Below are positions 14,280 through 22,078 of a DNA stretch of 64,000 nucleotides, piece by piece (the stretch's first letter is position 1; the number at the start of each line of letters is the position of its first letter). The position numbers and the translations under genes are program-made. This DNA is from Betaproteobacteria bacterium (GTDB lineage Bacteria; Pseudomonadota; Gammaproteobacteria; Burkholderiales; Casimicrobiaceae): the NCBI GenBank assembly GCA_004293675.1, contig READ01000011.1:62001-126000 (forward strand), given 5' to 3'. Under the pieces are notes generated by a model, which saw nothing but the letters and a program-made list of their open reading frames with translations, made no database searches and had not been told where the DNA came from.

Positions 14280-15455
14280 CTAGAGTGTTTCCGCGAGCCG
14301 AATCAGACTGCGATCGCTAGCGGCAGGCCCAAGCAACGAAATCCCCAACGGCGCGCCGAACCTTGACGCCATCGGCAAACTAATCTGAGGGAAGCCGCTT
14401 AAGCCTGCGATGCAGAGCATTTGAATCGCGGCGTCGCGGTAGCGTTGTAGTTCGGATTCTTCGGCGGTGAGTAGTGGCGCGATGTCGGGCATGGTGGGCA
14501 TGAGGAGTACGCCGTCGTTGCCGAGCAGTTGTTCGAGGTGTGCGGTGAAGCGGCGGCGAAAGGCCCAGGCTTCGTCGTGCTGCGCGCGCGTTACGTTTTT
14601 TGACCACGCAAATCGTTCGGCGACGCCGGGGCCTAAGGGGACGGCGTGTTGCGTGATGAATGCGCCGTTGGTTTGCCAGGATTCGTAGCCTTGGATGTAG
14701 CGGAAATTCCAATACATCGAGTCGAAACTCTCCAGCGCGACGGTGCAGTGCGTTGCGTGGCCCAATGCGTTTTGAATTTTCTCGCTCGCGGGCGCGAGGG
14801 CGTCCTGCACGGGTTGTTCGAGCATCGCCCACACGTCAGTCGGCCAGAGCAAACGAATTTTCTCGGGCAGTGGCGACGCGTCTGCGCCGAGCAATACGTC
14901 GGCGACGCGAGCGAAGGTTTCAATGTCGCGCGTGAAGAAGCCGCAAGTGTCGTAGCTAGGGGCGAGATCAAGCGCGCCTTCGAGCGAGATGCGGCCGTGC
15001 GTGGGGCGAATGCCGAACAGGCCGCAGTGGTTCGCGGGTGCGCGAACGGAGCCGCCGGTATCGGTGCCAAGTGCGAAATCGCAGAGCTTGTTGGAAACGG
15101 CGGAGGCGGAGCCGCTGGATGAGCCGCCGGGAATACGATCGGGTGCGCCGCCGTTGATCGGGGTGCCGAAATGCGCGTTTTTGCCGTTCATCGAAAAGGC
15201 GAGTTCGTCGGTGTGCGTTTTGCCGACGAAGCGCGCGCCTGCGTCAAGGAGCTTTTGTACGGTGACAGCGTTTTTCGTTTTGATGCCGGATTTGGCGAGC
15301 AGCACCGGGTTGCCGCCGCCGGTGGGGTAGCCCGCAACATCGAACAAGTCCTTTGCCGCAAAGGTGAGGCCGGAGAGTGGGCCGGTCTCCGCGTTCGGGA
15401 CTTCTACGGCTGGGTAGGGGACGACGGCGTTGGCGGGGTCTTGGGGGAGGAGCAT
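14280..15455 (-). CDS. Amidase (amidase-signature family)
   Basis: A 391-aa amidase-signature enzyme hydrolysing a carboxamide. The Ser-cisSer-Lys triad region is intact: the Lys in TFAAKDLFDV (about residue 34), the Gly/Ser loop RIPGGSSSGSASAVSN (about 110-125), and the nucleophile segment ALGTDTGGSVRAPANHCG (about 128-145). The protein is shorter than GatA (about 480 aa), resembling short amidases such as plant AMI1-like or AtzE/AtzF relatives. It is the last gene of the minus-strand operon after the racemase and binding proteins, suggesting it processes the imported compound. A degraded copy of its 3' part lies at 13291-13467. The substrate is unknown. Confidence 0.88.
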   Translation of the reverse strand: MLLPQDPANAVVPYPAVEVPNAETGPLSGLTFAAKDLFDVAGYPTGGGNPVLLAKSGIKTKNAVTVQKLLDAGARFVGKTHTDELAFSMNGKNAHFGTPINGGAPDRIPGGSSSGSASAVSNKLCDFALGTDTGGSVRAPANHCGLFGIRPTHGRISLEGALDLAPSYDTCGFFTRDIETFARVADVLLGADASPLPEKIRLLWPTDVWAMLEQPVQDALAPASEKIQNALGHATHCTVALESFDSMYWNFRYIQGYESWQTNGAFITQHAVPLGPGVAERFAWSKNVTRAQHDEAWAFRRRFTAHLEQLLGNDGVLLMPTMPDIAPLLTAEESELQRYRDAAIQMLCIAGLSGFPQISLPMASRFGAPLGISLLGPAASDRSLIRLAETL

Positions 15456-15501
15456 TTGTTTGGCGATTCTGAGAGCGATTGGGCGGCGAGATGCGGGGTT
15501 C

Positions 15502-15597
15502 CTCCACCTTCAAGGGGGAGGTTAGGAGGGGGATGGTTTTCTTCGCCATTCGGATAGAAAACCATCCCCACCCTAGCCCTCCCCTTGAAGGGGAGGG
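15502..15597. repeat. Long GC-rich inverted repeat (about 40-base arms)
   Basis: The left arm (15502-15541) contains CACCTTCAAGGGGGAGG and GGGGGATGGTTTTC; the right arm (15555-15597) contains GAAAACCATCCCCACCCTAG and CTCCCCTTGAAGGGGAGGG. The arms pair imperfectly around a 13-base loop. CCCTCCCCTTGAAGGGGAGGG-type modules are common dispersed repeats in proteobacteria. Between the binding-protein gene and the amidase gene it could attenuate read-through into the amidase. Confidence 0.8.
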
Positions 15598-15612
15598 GAC
15601 GTTGTGTGAGCG

Positions 15613-17238
15613 CTACCGCGACATCGTAATCGGCGAGAAATTTTGGAACCAGTTTTGCGCTTGCACGAAGCCTTTCACGCGCGGGCTCATCGCTCGGGCG
15701 TTTACATCGTGCGTGACCATCAGAAACAGCCGTTCGTTAACAAACTTTTCGTGAATGCGTTGTAGCGCGCTGCGCTGGGCGGCGGGATCGAAACTGGTGC
15801 GCGCGGTGACCAGCAGTGCATCCATGTCTTTGACGGCGTAGTAGCCCCAATTGGTGCCGCGTGGCGCGACTAAATCGGATTGCACATGGCGCACAAAGGC
15901 GGTGAACGGATCTTGAATGAAGTACGAATAATTCATTGCGATGGCGGAGCGATTGGTCGGGTCTTTCACACCTGCGCGCCATGCTGCAACTAGGGCATTC
16001 CACTCCATCACTTCGATTTCAACGCGCACGCCCACATCGCGCAAATTCTGCTGCAGGAATTCGTTCATCGCAATCGGCTGCATCATGCCCGAGCCCGACG
16101 AGGGCACGACGACCTTAATCACCAGCGGCTTGGCGCTGGTGTAGCCGGCTTCGGCGAGCAAGCGGCGCGCGGCGGCGGGATCAAAGCTCAGTTCATTGGG
16201 CTTGCCAAACCACTCGTGACCGGGCGGCATGAAGCCTTTGGCCGGAATTGAAAGACCGCCTAGAAACGTATTCATGCCTTCGCGATCAACGGCGAGATTG
16301 AGTGCTTGGCGCACTTTCAAATCGCGAAATGGAGAGCCTTCGAGCATCGATAAATGCCACACCCAGTTGTGCGGGTACGCATTGGTGACAATCTGAAAAC
16401 CAGCACCGCGAAGGCTCGCGACGGTATCGGGCGGTGGCGCTTCGATCCAATCGACTTGCCCCGAGCGAAGCGCCGCGACACGGGCGCTCGCCTCGGGCAG
16501 CGGTACCAAAATGAGTTTGCTCAATTTCGGCACGCGCGCTTTGTCCCAATAGTCGGGATTTGGGACGAGTTCGGCGCGCTCGCGCGGTGTCCAGGAAACG
16601 AGCTTCCACGGGCCGGTGCCAGAGGGCGTCTTGGCGTAGTTGACCCAGTTTTTATCCATCTTCTCCCAATGCGCGGGCGACGACATCGCGATCCACGCGA
16701 GTTGGAATGGCAGAAACGCATCGGGCTCTTTGGTGACGATTTCGAGCGTCGTCGGGTCAACGGCTCGGTAGCTCGCGATCGATGGAATGCGCGTGCGCCC
16801 CTGCCCCGCCTGCTTGGCATCAAATTGCGGAGATTTGTCGTTGAGAAGCTTTTCGAAATTCCAAACGGCAGCGGCCGCATCGAAGGTGGAACCATCGTGA
16901 AACTTCACGCCGGGGCGAAGCTTAAAGGTCCAGCGTTTGCGATCGGCGGCGTCGGCACTCCATGAAAGCGCCAAACCCGGCGCAAGCGCTGATGGTTTGC
17001 TGGCGCTCGATAAGTCCCACATCACGAGCTGGTCGTAGAGTGTGTTGGTCATGAATCGCTGGCCTTCACCGCCCTGGTCGGCTTGGCCTGTGGTGAGCGG
17101 AATGTCAGAGGCCGTCATTCCGATCCGCAGCACTTGCTCTTGTGCGCTGGCGCTCATCGTGGCACCCGCTAAAACGAGCGCTGCCAACGAGGCAACATTG
17201 GCGATACATCGGCGCAGCATTCGATTCAATTCATTCAT
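15613..17238 (-). CDS. ABC transporter substrate-binding protein, family 5 (second binding protein of the Dpp-like operon)
   Basis: A 541-aa SBP_bac_5 protein with a signal peptide (MNELNRMLRRCIANVASLAALVL..., cut near SASAQEQ at about residue 33). Body motifs: VLRIGMTASDIPLTTGQADQG, TFKLRPGVKFHDGSTFDA, SGTGPWKLVSWTPRERAELV, FRDLKVRQALNLAVDREGM. It is a paralogue of the operon's first gene at 22079-23737 (both share ITxADIPxTxGQxDQG and a C-terminal HDVxARAMxxxVKGFVQ-like block). It starts 25 bases after the racemase stop in the same operon. Having two binding proteins would let one permease serve two ligands; that is inference. Confidence 0.9.
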   Translation of the reverse strand: MNELNRMLRRCIANVASLAALVLAGATMSASAQEQVLRIGMTASDIPLTTGQADQGGEGQRFMTNTLYDQLVMWDLSSASKPSALAPGLALSWSADAADRKRWTFKLRPGVKFHDGSTFDAAAAVWNFEKLLNDKSPQFDAKQAGQGRTRIPSIASYRAVDPTTLEIVTKEPDAFLPFQLAWIAMSSPAHWEKMDKNWVNYAKTPSGTGPWKLVSWTPRERAELVPNPDYWDKARVPKLSKLILVPLPEASARVAALRSGQVDWIEAPPPDTVASLRGAGFQIVTNAYPHNWVWHLSMLEGSPFRDLKVRQALNLAVDREGMNTFLGGLSIPAKGFMPPGHEWFGKPNELSFDPAAARRLLAEAGYTSAKPLVIKVVVPSSGSGMMQPIAMNEFLQQNLRDVGVRVEIEVMEWNALVAAWRAGVKDPTNRSAIAMNYSYFIQDPFTAFVRHVQSDLVAPRGTNWGYYAVKDMDALLVTARTSFDPAAQRSALQRIHEKFVNERLFLMVTHDVNARAMSPRVKGFVQAQNWFQNFSPITMSR

Positions 17239-17263
17239 CGCGTTACCTCAAAAAATGGGACAT

Positions 17264-17974
17264 TTAATAGGACTGAAACCATTCTGGGACAGTAAAACCA
17301 CCGGGAGCGCTAGACGACGCAGCCAACCATGCAGCGCGCAGGCCGCTGTCAACGCTATCCATGAGCGGCACAGAAAACTCGGCGCGCAACTCGGCGGCGA
17401 TACCGGCGAGTGCGGCACCGCCAATCACGATGGAGCGCACTCGACCCGATTGCAGCGCTTGGTCGCACGCCGCCCTGAGCAGCGCCTTGGCAGCGATGGG
17501 ATCAGCAGCGAGCTCGCCGCCGTTTTTATCGACCGCAATGACATCCACCAATTCATCGTGAAAACCAAGCGAAGCGGCGAGCCGGCGCAGCATCGGTGGC
17601 CACGCTTTGCCGCCGGTCACAATGGCAAACGGCCCCAACGCAGCCGCATCACGCATGGCGGCATCAGCTAAGCCCAGCACAGGCACGCTGCATCGATCGC
17701 GCGCGGCCAGCAATCCCGGATCGCCGAAGCATCCCACCAAGATCGCATTGGGCTTGGCTGCCACGGCCGCTGGACTCGCTAGGGCATCGAGCAGCGCGTG
17801 TGACGCGACTGCCACAGAGGTCTCATCGATGATGTAGGACGCGCCAAAACGCGCAGTCAGAGCGATGGTGTCGTCGGCTGTCGCGCCCGCCGGAGCGAGC
17901 GCTCGGGCGCGCTCGGCAAGTGTGGTGGTGACCGAGGCCGAGGTGTTGGGGTTGACGATTAAGAGGCGCGGCAT
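17264..17974 (-). CDS. Asp/Glu/hydantoin racemase family protein
   Basis: A 236-aa protein of the aspartate/glutamate/hydantoin racemase superfamily. N-terminal LLIVNPNTSASVT and ILVGCFGDPGLLAA with the first catalytic Cys are diagnostic of the hydantoin/allantoin racemase branch. The second Cys, normally in a GCAG-like motif, is replaced here: SIVIGGAALAG. By family knowledge two cysteines carry out the two-base racemisation, so this protein may not racemise, or may act only on one enantiomer. It lies 3 bases from dppD and upstream of a binding protein and amidase, consistent with metabolism of hydantoin- or allantoin-like compounds. Confidence 0.83.
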   Translation of the reverse strand: MPRLLIVNPNTSASVTTTLAERARALAPAGATADDTIALTARFGASYIIDETSVAVASHALLDALASPAAVAAKPNAILVGCFGDPGLLAARDRCSVPVLGLADAAMRDAAALGPFAIVTGGKAWPPMLRRLAASLGFHDELVDVIAVDKNGGELAADPIAAKALLRAACDQALQSGRVRSIVIGGAALAGIAAELRAEFSVPLMDSVDSGLRAAWLAASSSAPGGFTVPEWFQSY

Positions 17975-17977
17975 GGG

Positions 17978-19006
17978 CTAGGCTTTCGCCGCAGCAGTGT
18001 GCTGCCATACGATTTCGTGGGTTCGGCGGCAGCGCGCTTGGTGCGTTGGCCCGAGTGCTGCAATGGCGATGCTGCCCTCGCGACACGCGGGTTCAACGTG
18101 AACACAGCGCGGCGCAAAGGCGCAGCCCGGCGGCAAGTTAGCCAGATCGGGCGGCGCGCCGCCAATGGTTGCCAGCCGCGTGCCTTTAGCCAGAGAGCCG
18201 TGCGCGCGGCTCTGCAGGAGCGCTTGGGTGTAGGGGTGACGCGGCGCGCGCATGAGGGTGCGCACATCAGCCTCTTCAACGATTTCTCCGGCGTACATCA
18301 CCGCGATACGATCAGCCACCTCGACCGCCGCACCGATGTCATGCGTCACAAAAATAATCGACAAACCGAGCCGCGATTGCAGCTCGCGCAGTAGCAGCAG
18401 AATTTGAATCTGCACCGTCGCATCGAGCGCGGTGGTGGGCTCGTCAGCCAGCAGCAGCTCGGGCTCGCACGCCAGCGCCAGGGCGATCATCACCCTCTGC
18501 CGCATACCGCCCGACATTTCATGCGGGTAAGCGGCGAGCCGACGCTCGGGGCTAGGAATCCGTACCTGCTCAAATAGCTTCAGCGCGCGCGCGTGGGCTT
18601 CCGAGCGCGATACTTTCATGTGCCGCTGAATGCTTTCGATGATTTGGTCACCCACCGAATACACCGGATCGAGCGCCAAGAGCGGCTCTTGAAAAATCAT
18701 CGATGCCACGCGCCCGCGAAACGCCGCAAGCTCGCTCGCATTCATCGCCATCACATCACGACCGCCCACTTCGATCTGGCCGCTCATTTGCGTTTTCTTG
18801 GCGGGATGAAGGCGCAGAAGGGAGCGCAGCGTTACGCTCTTGCCAGAGCCCGATTCGCCAATGAGCGCAACAGTTTCGCCGCGGGTCACGCGCAGGCTCA
18901 CGTTGTTGACCGCTCGCACCGGGGCCGCGCCGCCGGCGAAGGTGACGCGAAGATTTTCAATGGTTACCGCAGATGTTGCAGACGAAGCGGGGGACATTGT
19001 GTTCAC
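17978..19006 (-). CDS. Dipeptide/oligopeptide-type ABC transporter ATPase, DppD type
   Basis: A 342-aa ATPase with Walker A GESGSGKSV, Q-loop MIFQEPLLALDP, signature MSGGMRQRVMIA, Walker B LLLADEPTTALD and H-loop FVTHD. The C-terminus has the oligopeptide-type extension with a Cys cluster (PPGCAFAPRCVHVEPAC), which in DppD/OppD homologues carries an iron-sulfur cluster. It hydrolyses ATP for the importer formed with the two permeases at 20.0-21.9 kb. Its ATG overlaps the DppF stop by four bases (ATGA at 19003-19006). Confidence 0.93.
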   Translation of the reverse strand: MNTMSPASSATSAVTIENLRVTFAGGAAPVRAVNNVSLRVTRGETVALIGESGSGKSVTLRSLLRLHPAKKTQMSGQIEVGGRDVMAMNASELAAFRGRVASMIFQEPLLALDPVYSVGDQIIESIQRHMKVSRSEAHARALKLFEQVRIPSPERRLAAYPHEMSGGMRQRVMIALALACEPELLLADEPTTALDATVQIQILLLLRELQSRLGLSIIFVTHDIGAAVEVADRIAVMYAGEIVEEADVRTLMRAPRHPYTQALLQSRAHGSLAKGTRLATIGGAPPDLANLPPGCAFAPRCVHVEPACREGSIAIAALGPTHQARCRRTHEIVWQHTAAAKA

Positions 19007-20034
19007 AGCGCGGTCTCGGCAAGGGGTTGATTGGCTTTTTCTTTAAACACCTTATTTTTATTGGCATTGAGCTCAAAAAACTCACAGGCAACATGGTGCT
19101 CAAAACCCTTGGAAGCAAACAATTGCTGGGCGTTGGCCGAGCAAGCCGCTTGTACAAACTTGCAGCGGGTATGAAAACGGCACCCCGAAGGCGGGTTGAT
19201 CGGGTTGGGTGGATCGCCCGCAATGGGCGGCGCTTCGGTGCGGTGATCGGGATCCATCGAGGGCATCGAGGCCAATAGCGCCTGCGAATACGGATGCAGC
19301 GGGTTGGCAAAGATCGCCTCGGTTTGGCCCAGCTCGACCGTTTGCCCCAGATACATCACCATCACCCGATCGCTGATGTAGCGCACCACATTGAGATCGT
19401 GGCTGATGAAGAGATAGGTCAAATCAAATGCTTCTTTCAAATCAAGCAGCAAATTGAGCACCTGCGCTTCCACTGATTTATCCAGCGCCGACACCGCTTC
19501 ATCGAGGATCACCACGCGCGGCTGAAGCGCGAGCGCACGCGCGATGTTCACACGCTGGCGCTGCCCACCGGAGAGCTCATGCGGGTAGCGGCCCGCGAAG
19601 CGAGCGGGCTCGAGCCCCACGCGAGAGAGCAAATCGCGAGCGCGTGCCGTGGCTTCGCGCTCGGATACGCCGTGCATTTGCGGGCCAAACGCAATCGATG
19701 TTTCTACGGTGAGCCGAGGATTGAGCGAGGAATAACTATCCTGAAACACCATCTGCACTTGGCGATGGAATTCCTTGAGCGGCAAATCGCGGCTACCCAC
19801 GGCCTTGCCCTCAAACATCACCTCGCCCGATGTGGGCGCGATGAGCTGCATCAAGAGCCGGGCTGTGGTGGATTTTCCGCAGCCCGATTCACCCACAATG
19901 CCTAGCGTTTCACCTTTGTGTACGGTGAAGCTCAGGTCATCAAGGGCGCGCACCTGTCCGGTTTTCGCACCCAGCGCGTTTTTCAGCGGGAAATGTTTGG
20001 TCAGGTTTCTCACCTGCAAAATCGGCGTACTCAT
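19003..20034 (-). CDS. Dipeptide/oligopeptide-type ABC transporter ATPase, DppF type
   Basis: A 343-aa ATPase: Walker A GESGCGKSTT, Q-loop MVFQDSYSSLNP, signature LSGGQRQRVNIA, Walker B VVILDEAVSALD, H-loop LFISHD, and a C-terminal Cys-containing PPSGCRFHTRCKF segment. The LSGGQRQR and SYSSLNPR forms mark the DppF/OppF branch. I start it at the ATG at 20034, overlapping the DppC stop (ATGA); the frame stays open upstream only within dppC. The C-terminal 25 residues (ELNANKNKVFKEKANQ...) are unusually Lys/Asn-rich. Confidence 0.93.
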   Translation of the reverse strand: MSTPILQVRNLTKHFPLKNALGAKTGQVRALDDLSFTVHKGETLGIVGESGCGKSTTARLLMQLIAPTSGEVMFEGKAVGSRDLPLKEFHRQVQMVFQDSYSSLNPRLTVETSIAFGPQMHGVSEREATARARDLLSRVGLEPARFAGRYPHELSGGQRQRVNIARALALQPRVVILDEAVSALDKSVEAQVLNLLLDLKEAFDLTYLFISHDLNVVRYISDRVMVMYLGQTVELGQTEAIFANPLHPYSQALLASMPSMDPDHRTEAPPIAGDPPNPINPPSGCRFHTRCKFVQAACSANAQQLFASKGFEHHVACEFFELNANKNKVFKEKANQPLAETAL

Positions 20035-20915
20035 TGCTTCACATCCATCGCCGAGCGCAGGCCATCGGAGAGCATATTGAACGACATCGAGGTAATAAAA
20101 ATCATCAATCCAGGTAGCGCGGCCACCCAAGGCTGCGTGTAAATCGCGGTGCGCAGGGTATTGAGCATCAAGCCCCACTCCGGCTCCGGCGGCTTCACGC
20201 CCAAGCCCAAAAACGACAGCCCCGACGCCAAGATCATCGACACCGCAATCAAGCTCGTCGAATACACAAAGATCGGCCCGAGCACATTACCCAGCACGTG
20301 CACTCGAATGATGGCAAACGCATTGGCACCCGAGGCGCGCGCTGCCTCAACGAAATCGCGGCTGCGAATTTGCGACGTTACGCTTTCGGCCACTCGGCAA
20401 ATCGGCGGCACAAACACTAAGGTGAGCGACAAGAGCGCGTTGCCAATGCCCGCGCCGAGCGCGCCGGAGAGCGCAATGGCCAAAAGCACCGAAGGAAACG
20501 CGTAAAACACATCAATCGTGCGCATGATGATCGAATTGACCCAGCCGCCAACGAAGCCCGCGAGGATGCCAAGCGTTGCTCCAATCGCAAACGCACAGAT
20601 TACGGGCGTGATGCCCATGAAAAGCGACAGACGAGCACCCACCATCAGCCGAGAGAGCATGTCGCGCCCCAGCTCATCCGTGCCCAGCGGAAAGCCATCG
20701 GTGCCAATCGGGCGCAAACGCTTCAACATCGACGACTGATACGGGTCCGCAGGCGTGAGCCACGGCCCAAACAGCGCCAAGATCACCAAAATCAAAACGA
20801 CAGCGCCGGCAAACATCGCAACGCGATCTTTGGCAAAGCGCCGCAATACACCCGACCAGTAGCCGGGAGATTGTTCAACGGGGGCAATGGAGAGAGGTAG
20901 AGGGGTACTAATCAT
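20031..20915 (-). CDS. Dipeptide-type ABC transporter permease, DppC type
   Basis: A 294-aa inner-membrane permease with about six membrane segments, the first at residues 33-53 (VAMFAGAVVLILVILALFGPWL). It carries the DppC N-terminal motif HPxGTDxxGRD as FPLGTDELGRDMLSRL and the EAA loop SRDFVEAARASGANAFAIIRVHVLGN that docks the ATPases. It pairs with the DppB protein encoded 14 bases upstream. Confidence 0.93.
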   Translation of the reverse strand: MISTPLPLSIAPVEQSPGYWSGVLRRFAKDRVAMFAGAVVLILVILALFGPWLTPADPYQSSMLKRLRPIGTDGFPLGTDELGRDMLSRLMVGARLSLFMGITPVICAFAIGATLGILAGFVGGWVNSIIMRTIDVFYAFPSVLLAIALSGALGAGIGNALLSLTLVFVPPICRVAESVTSQIRSRDFVEAARASGANAFAIIRVHVLGNVLGPIFVYSTSLIAVSMILASGLSFLGLGVKPPEPEWGLMLNTLRTAIYTQPWVAALPGLMIFITSMSFNMLSDGLRSAMDVKQ

Positions 20916-20929
20916 GATTCAAAGCGCGG

Positions 20930-21883
20930 CTATCCACGGGTGATTCGCGGATCAAGCGTGGTCTGCAAAATATCGACCAACACATTGAGCAGCACAAAAA
21001 AGATGGCCAACACGAGAATGGTGCCTTGCAGCAGCGGCAGGTCACGCTGAAAGATGGCGGAGTTGAGCAAAAAGCCGGTGCCGGGCCACGCAAATACGGT
21101 CTCAATCAAAATCGAGCCGCCCAGCAGGTAGCCCAGTTGCAGGCCCATGACCGCTAGCGCCGTGGGCGCTACGTTTTTCACCACATGACGGAACACATCG
21201 AAATCCCGAAGCCCTTTGGCGCGCAGCCCCACCACAAATTCCTGCGCCAGAATATCGGCCACCAGCGCACGAACGGTGCGCGAGATGATGCCCATCGGAA
21301 TCACCGACATCGTGATGGCCGGCAGCATCAAATGCTTCATGTGCGCCCAATCCCATTCCCAAGCCGCCGAGCCGCCCGCGCCCATGCCGGTGGCGGGAAG
21401 CCAACCGAGCTGCGCCGAAAAGATAATGACCAGCACCATGCCGAGCCAGTAGTGCGGCACCGACACGCCCATCACCGAGATAAACGAGGCGGCTTTATCG
21501 ACCAAGGTGTCGCGAAAGTAGCCCGCCACAAAGCCAAACAAACTGCCGAAAAAGAAACCGATCAAGGTAGCAAAGGCGGCCAATATCAGCGTGTTTTTTA
21601 CGGCTTTCATGACCTCGGTGGTGACTGAGCGAGAGCTGGCAATCGAGGTGCCCAAATCGCCCGTGACCGCGCGCGAAATCCAACCGAAAAACTGCTCCGG
21701 CAGCGAGCGATCAAAACCGTAAAGTGTGCGGAGCTGCTTTTGCAGATCCGCCGACGCATCGGGCGGCAGCACAGAAACCAATGGGTCGCCCGGCGCAAGA
21801 TGCACCAGCGAAAAACACACAATCGCCACCCCAATCATGATCGGGATGGCGAGCAGCAGACGGCGGAGGATGAAGAGAATCAT
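20930..21883 (-). CDS. Dipeptide-type ABC transporter permease, DppB type
   Basis: A 317-aa inner-membrane permease. The N-terminus RRLLLAIPIMIGVAIVCFSLVHLAPGDP is the standard DppB opening, followed by LYGFDRSLPEQFFGW and the EAA loop AQEFVVGLRAKGLRDFDVFRHVVKN. The C-terminal block ETVFAWPGTGFLLNSAIFQRDLPLLQG is strongly conserved in this family. It heads the permease-ATPase set; the binding-protein gene (22079-23737) lies about 200 bases upstream across a repeat. Confidence 0.93.
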   Translation of the reverse strand: MILFILRRLLLAIPIMIGVAIVCFSLVHLAPGDPLVSVLPPDASADLQKQLRTLYGFDRSLPEQFFGWISRAVTGDLGTSIASSRSVTTEVMKAVKNTLILAAFATLIGFFFGSLFGFVAGYFRDTLVDKAASFISVMGVSVPHYWLGMVLVIIFSAQLGWLPATGMGAGGSAAWEWDWAHMKHLMLPAITMSVIPMGIISRTVRALVADILAQEFVVGLRAKGLRDFDVFRHVVKNVAPTALAVMGLQLGYLLGGSILIETVFAWPGTGFLLNSAIFQRDLPLLQGTILVLAIFFVLLNVLVDILQTTLDPRITRG

Positions 21884-21910
21884 CTAGTTTCTTTGCTTCG
21901 ATTCGGTAGG

Positions 21911-22030
21911 TTTTTTGACGTAGGTTGCGCAGAGGACCACAGATTGCTGTGATTGCATTGCACATTGAAAGTCGCTTTGCCTGAAGCTAATAAGCCTCAC
22001 TCTGCGCGGTCTGCGTAATCTGCGTCAAAA
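21911..22030. repeat. Imperfect inverted repeat between the binding-protein and permease genes
   Basis: TTTTTTGACGTAGGTTGCGC near 21911 faces CTGCGTAATCTGCGTCAAAA near 22011-22030. The right arm is the same TCTGCGTCAAAAA sequence that recurs in the 59.7-60.4 kb array. The roughly 195 bases between the stop of the first binding protein and dppB hold no gene. A hairpin here could lower expression of the permease genes relative to the binding protein, as is common in ABC operons (inference). Confidence 0.55.
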
Positions 22031-22078
22031 AGGAAAAAGGTGGCACACGAACAACCGCTCGGTGCCACCCAGTGTGAC

